From the NCBI GenBank assembly GCA_964641125.1, contig CAZXMO010000054.1, positions 1 through 25,148 on the forward strand: DNA of 25,148 nucleotides, written 5' to 3'. The DNA comes from JBKHAJ01 sp964641125 (GTDB lineage: Bacteria > Spirochaetota > Spirochaetia > SPDA01 > CAZSGZ01). Under the pieces are notes generated by a model. It was not told the DNA's origin. It saw nothing but the letters and a program-made list of their open reading frames with translations, and did no database searches. Made by a program: the position numbers and the translations under genes. The first letter of the stretch is position 1. Every line of letters begins with the position of its first letter. Below, piece by piece: positions 22,419 through 25,148 of this stretch.

Positions 22419-22901
22419 ATGACCGAACGAACCTTTCTCATCAGCGGGATCTTGTCCCTCCTGCCTATCTCGGAGCTTCGCGGCGCCATACCCTACGGTA
22501 TCGCCAATGGGATGAGCGTTCCGGTGGCCTACTTCTACTGCGTGGCTTTGAACACCCTGGTCGGCCCCCTTGTCTACTTCTTTCTCTTTTCCTTCCACCG
22601 TCTCTTCTCACTTATGCGGTGGTACCGAAATCTCTTTGCCCGGGTGGTCGAGCGGGCCCGGCACCGGGTGCAGAAAAAAGTAGATCGGTTCGGATATTGG
22701 GGGGTGATGTTCTTCGTGGCCATCCCCCTTCCTATAACCGGCGCCTACACCGGGACCCTGGGGGCGTGGATCTTGGGACTCGACGCCAAACGGACTTTCT
22801 TAGCGGTCCTCGCCGGGGTCATGATATCCGGCGTCATCGTGACCACGGTTACCTACTTCGGTATAGGGGCCTTTTCCTTTTTGATCAAGAGAAACATCTA
22901 A
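22419..22901 (+). CDS. Small multidrug-export family membrane protein (PF06695-like)
   Basis: This is a 160-residue inner-membrane protein with about four hydrophobic segments (around residues 5-28, 33-58, 88-120 and 125-153). The motifs PISELRGAIPYGI near the N-terminus and IPLPITGAYTGTLGAWILG in the second half are the signature of the putative small multidrug export family (PF06695), which has an internally related P-x-x-E-x-R/G arrangement recalling DedA-type re-entrant loops. The family name is a prediction and transport has not been established for most members. A basic cytoplasmic loop (RARHRVQKKVDRFG) separates the two halves. ATG 22419 follows the galM stop by 3 bases. The helicase gene starts 11 bases after its stop. 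Confidence 0.82.
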   Translation: MTERTFLISGILSLLPISELRGAIPYGIANGMSVPVAYFYCVALNTLVGPLVYFFLFSFHRLFSLMRWYRNLFARVVERARHRVQKKVDRFGYWGVMFFVAIPLPITGAYTGTLGAWILGLDAKRTFLAVLAGVMISGVIVTTVTYFGIGAFSFLIKRNI

Positions 22902-22912
22902 TAGAAAACAAT

Positions 22913-24916
22913 ATGAATACGGAACAACTCGCGAAAGAGCTCAACAAAGAGCAGTTCAAGGCGGCTACTACCATCGAAGGGCCCCTCCTGATAATAGCCG
23001 GGGCGGGATCGGGAAAGACACGGACCATCATCTACCGCCTCGCTCACATGCTCGAGGAGGGAATACCTCAATCGCATATGCTCGCCCTCACATTTACCAA
23101 CAAGGCCGCCCGGGAAATGTCCTTCCGGATCCACGAGCTCACCGGTAAGAAACTCAGCATGCTTACGGTCTCCACATTTCACAGCTTCGGCGTTAAAATC
23201 CTTAGGAATTCGATAAGACATCTCGGCTATCGGGAGAACTTCAGCATCTATGATCAAACCGATAAGGTGGCCCTCGTCAAGGAAGTATCGAGAGAACTCG
23301 GCCACGCCCGGGACGCCCACGATTTTTTCGCGACGGCCAATCTCTTCTCGGACATCAAGACCGGCAGAACCGGCTGGGAGCGGGGGAATGAAGGATACCG
23401 GGAGTTCTACGAAGAGTATCAGAGTCATCTGAAGGCCTACAACGCGGTGGACTTCGACGATCTGATCATCCTTCCCGTCAAGCTCTTCAAAGAGCACCCC
23501 GAAGTCTTAAAAGAGTATCGTGAAAAGTTCCGCTACATCACCGTCGACGAGTTCCAGGATACCTCCATCGCCCAATTCGAAATGGTGGACCTTCTCGCCT
23601 CGGAGCACCGGAACATCTGCGTGGTCGGGGACGATGATCAGTCGATCTACTCATGGAGGGGGGCCAACTACGAAAATATCGTCACCTTCGAAATGCGCTA
23701 TCCCGAGCGAAAGGAGATCAAACTCGAACAGAATTACCGCTCCACGAGAACGATCCTCCTCGCCGCGAACGGACTTATCGCCAACAATACCAACCGGAAG
23801 ATCAAAGAGCTGTGGACCGGAACGGACGGGGGAAGGCCCCTCGAAATTCATTATCCCCGGAGCGAGACCGAGGAGGCCGATTTTATCTCGAGGACTATCA
23901 AGAACCTCGCCGTCAAAGAGGGGCTCGGCTACGGAGAGGTCGGGGTCCTGGTGCGGACCAACTCCCTGACCCGCTCGATCGAGGAAAGCTTTCTAGCCGA
24001 GAACATCCCCTATCACGTCTCGGGGGGGACCAGTTTCTTCCAGCGGAAGGAGGTGAAAGACATAACCTCGTATCTGAGGGTGATGGCGAACCCCGAGGAC
24101 GATGTGAATCTTCTTAGGATCATCAATACCCCCCGGCGGGGGATCGGAAAAAAGACCCTCCTGCAGATCCGTGATTTCGCCGATCGGCGGAAGATGAGCC
24201 TCTACTCGGCGGTCTCCGCCCTGTACCACGCCGAGGACAGTCCGGTGGGAGAAAAAACCAAGAAAAACATAGGGGAGTTCTTCTTCCTCATCGAGTTCTA
24301 CCGCAACAAGTTCCTCTCGGAGAAAAGCCTGTCCGATACTCTCCGGGGGATGGTCGACGCCTTGGGCTACTGGGGGTGGCTCATCAGCGAATACCAGCAC
24401 AACGATAAGATAGCCCGGTTCAAGTACCGGAATATCACCCTTTTCACCGAGATGCTCGAACGGTGGGAGAAGGACCCCGACACCGAGGAGGCCAATCTTT
24501 TCGGCTTCCTCAACCGTATTACCCTTATCACCCGGGACGATATCGACGAGGAATCCGAGAAGGGTAAGGTCAACCTCATGACCATCCACGCGGCGAAGGG
24601 GCTCGAATTCAAACTGGTATTCTTGGCCGGGGTGGAAGACACAATCATACCCCACGCCCGGGCCGTTGAAGAGGACCCGGCGAATATCGAGGAGGAACGG
24701 CGCCTCTTCTACGTCGCCATAACCCGGGCCAAGGAAAAGCTCTACATGACCTCCTGCGGAACGAGAAAGTACATGAACAATTACGTCGAGTGCTCCCCCT
24801 CCCCCTTCCTGGAAGAAATTCCTCCGGGTCTCATCGAAACCTGTAAAGAGGAGGAGCCGGTGGATGAGGAAGAGGCGGCACGCCTGTTCGCGGACCTGAA
24901 GGCGAGGTTTTCGTGA
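22913..24916 (+). CDS. Rep/UvrD-family 3'-5' DNA helicase
   Basis: A 667-residue superfamily 1A helicase. Motifs in order: Q motif LNKEQFKAA (10-18), Walker A GAGSGKTR (30-37), motif II VDEFQD near 212, motif III GDDDQSIYSWRGA near 240, motif IV QNYRST near 274, motif V TIHAAKGLEF near 556 and motif VI YVAITRAKEKLY near 602. It unwinds DNA with ATP during replication or repair. The length is like Rep (about 670), and the C-terminal extension that PcrA/UvrD use to contact RNA polymerase is absent; the protein stops shortly after LFADLKARFS. So Rep-like is favoured over UvrD/PcrA. ATG 22913 starts 16 residues before the conserved domain and lies just after the upstream stop; an earlier in-frame start at 22619 would overlap the membrane-protein gene and is rejected. 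It is the last gene of the four-gene unit. Confidence 0.92.
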   Translation: MNTEQLAKELNKEQFKAATTIEGPLLIIAGAGSGKTRTIIYRLAHMLEEGIPQSHMLALTFTNKAAREMSFRIHELTGKKLSMLTVSTFHSFGVKILRNSIRHLGYRENFSIYDQTDKVALVKEVSRELGHARDAHDFFATANLFSDIKTGRTGWERGNEGYREFYEEYQSHLKAYNAVDFDDLIILPVKLFKEHPEVLKEYREKFRYITVDEFQDTSIAQFEMVDLLASEHRNICVVGDDDQSIYSWRGANYENIVTFEMRYPERKEIKLEQNYRSTRTILLAANGLIANNTNRKIKELWTGTDGGRPLEIHYPRSETEEADFISRTIKNLAVKEGLGYGEVGVLVRTNSLTRSIEESFLAENIPYHVSGGTSFFQRKEVKDITSYLRVMANPEDDVNLLRIINTPRRGIGKKTLLQIRDFADRRKMSLYSAVSALYHAEDSPVGEKTKKNIGEFFFLIEFYRNKFLSEKSLSDTLRGMVDALGYWGWLISEYQHNDKIARFKYRNITLFTEMLERWEKDPDTEEANLFGFLNRITLITRDDIDEESEKGKVNLMTIHAAKGLEFKLVFLAGVEDTIIPHARAVEEDPANIEEERRLFYVAITRAKEKLYMTSCGTRKYMNNYVECSPSPFLEEIPPGLIETCKEEEPVDEEEAARLFADLKARFS

Positions 24917-24948
24917 TTCCCGCCCCGGGCCGGAAAATCCGTACGTGC

Positions 24949-24977
24949 TTGACCAAGGCCGCGGGTCTCGGTAGTAT
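24949..24977 (+). promoter_or_regulatory. Promoter of tRNA-Leu
   Basis: TTGACC (24949-24954) is 17 bases from TAGTAT (24972-24977), in the gap between the helicase stop and the tRNA. The mature tRNA begins 15 bases after the -10 box, giving a short 5' leader for RNase P. Confidence 0.6.
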
Positions 24978-24991
24978 AACCTGATTTCCCC

Positions 24992-25078
24992 GCCGGAGTG
25001 GTGGAATTGGTAGACACAGAGGACTTAAAATCCTCCGGCTTTAACCAAGCTGTACCGGTTCAAGTCCGGTCTCCGGCA
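24992..25078 (+). tRNA. tRNA-Leu (anticodon TAA)
   Basis: An 87-base type II tRNA: acceptor GCCGGAG pairing with CTCCGGC, anticodon stem GAGGA/TCCTC around the loop CTTAAAA (anticodon TAA at 25026-25028), a long variable arm (about 25036-25053) as expected for leucine tRNAs, and T arm ACCGG/CCGGT around TTCAAGT. The discriminator base is A73, the leucine identity base. CCA is not encoded. The remaining 70 bases to the end of the window show no gene. Confidence 0.95.
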
Positions 25079-25148
25079 TAGCGTTGGCTTTACTCACCCC
25101 GAAATACTCTCCAGTCTCCGGCAGGCACTACCCGGAAAAAAATTACAC

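Noticed and set aside
25118..25141. A TCCGG/CCGGA stem followed by an A run after tRNA-Leu.
   Set aside because: The run is A on the plus strand, so it does not end the tRNA transcript. On the minus strand the T run comes before the stem, not after.

Overview
The window looks like a chromosomal stretch of a GC-rich, diderm (Gram-negative-type) bacterium, most likely a free-living member of the Spirochaetota. That assignment is an inference. It rests on the mix of PilZ-type signalling proteins, a GAF/PilZ hybrid resembling spirochaete hypothetical families, a ComFB protein, spirochaete-style lipoprotein and outer-membrane genes, tRNA genes without encoded CCA, and an Aquifex-type aconitase. 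No marker in the window proves it. There is no phage, insertion sequence, CRISPR array or rRNA. Genes are densely packed on both strands and no gap exceeds 300 bases.

Layout. (1) 1-580 is visibly more AT-rich than the rest and holds a VapB antitoxin followed by a VapC toxin gene that has lost its middle. (2) 583-3479, minus strand: a PocR/AraC regulator, a methyltransferase-type corrinoid protein and a polytopic membrane protein. (3) A tRNA with anticodon CAT, whose promoter overlaps the start of the next plus-strand gene. (4) 3702-5037, plus strand: an acyl-CoA thioesterase, a stand-alone GHKL ATPase domain protein and a short PilZ protein. These meet a minus-strand pair (lipoprotein, then GAF-split PilZ protein) end to end with one base between the stops. 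(5) 7104-11115, plus strand: aconitase, HD phosphohydrolase and a TtcA-like tRNA thiolase, joined by 4-base overlaps, followed by a small acidic protein and a ComFB-domain protein. (6) 12298-14691, minus strand: an uncharacterised 309-residue protein, a voltage-sensor/HAMP membrane protein and a DUF503 protein. (7) 14754-19541: a 1595-residue exported, probably outer-membrane, protein. (8) 19609-24916, plus strand: a Ycf46-like AAA ATPase, aldose 1-epimerase, a small multidrug-export family membrane protein and a Rep/UvrD helicase. (9) tRNA-Leu(TAA) with its own promoter.

How the parts may fit together. Three genes (two PilZ, one ComFB) belong to families that bind cyclic dinucleotides, and the HATPase and lipoprotein genes are co-directional partners of the two PilZ genes, so 3.7-6.9 kb looks like a signalling neighbourhood. 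Aconitase and TtcA are both [4Fe-4S] proteins and are translationally coupled through the HD protein. The most unusual protein is the one at 12606-13745. It has a complete voltage-sensor S1-S4 with nine basic residues at every third position in S4, but no recognisable K+ filter. A large extracytoplasmic loop and a HAMP-like segment follow, with no output domain. It may be a voltage-sensing receptor rather than a channel.
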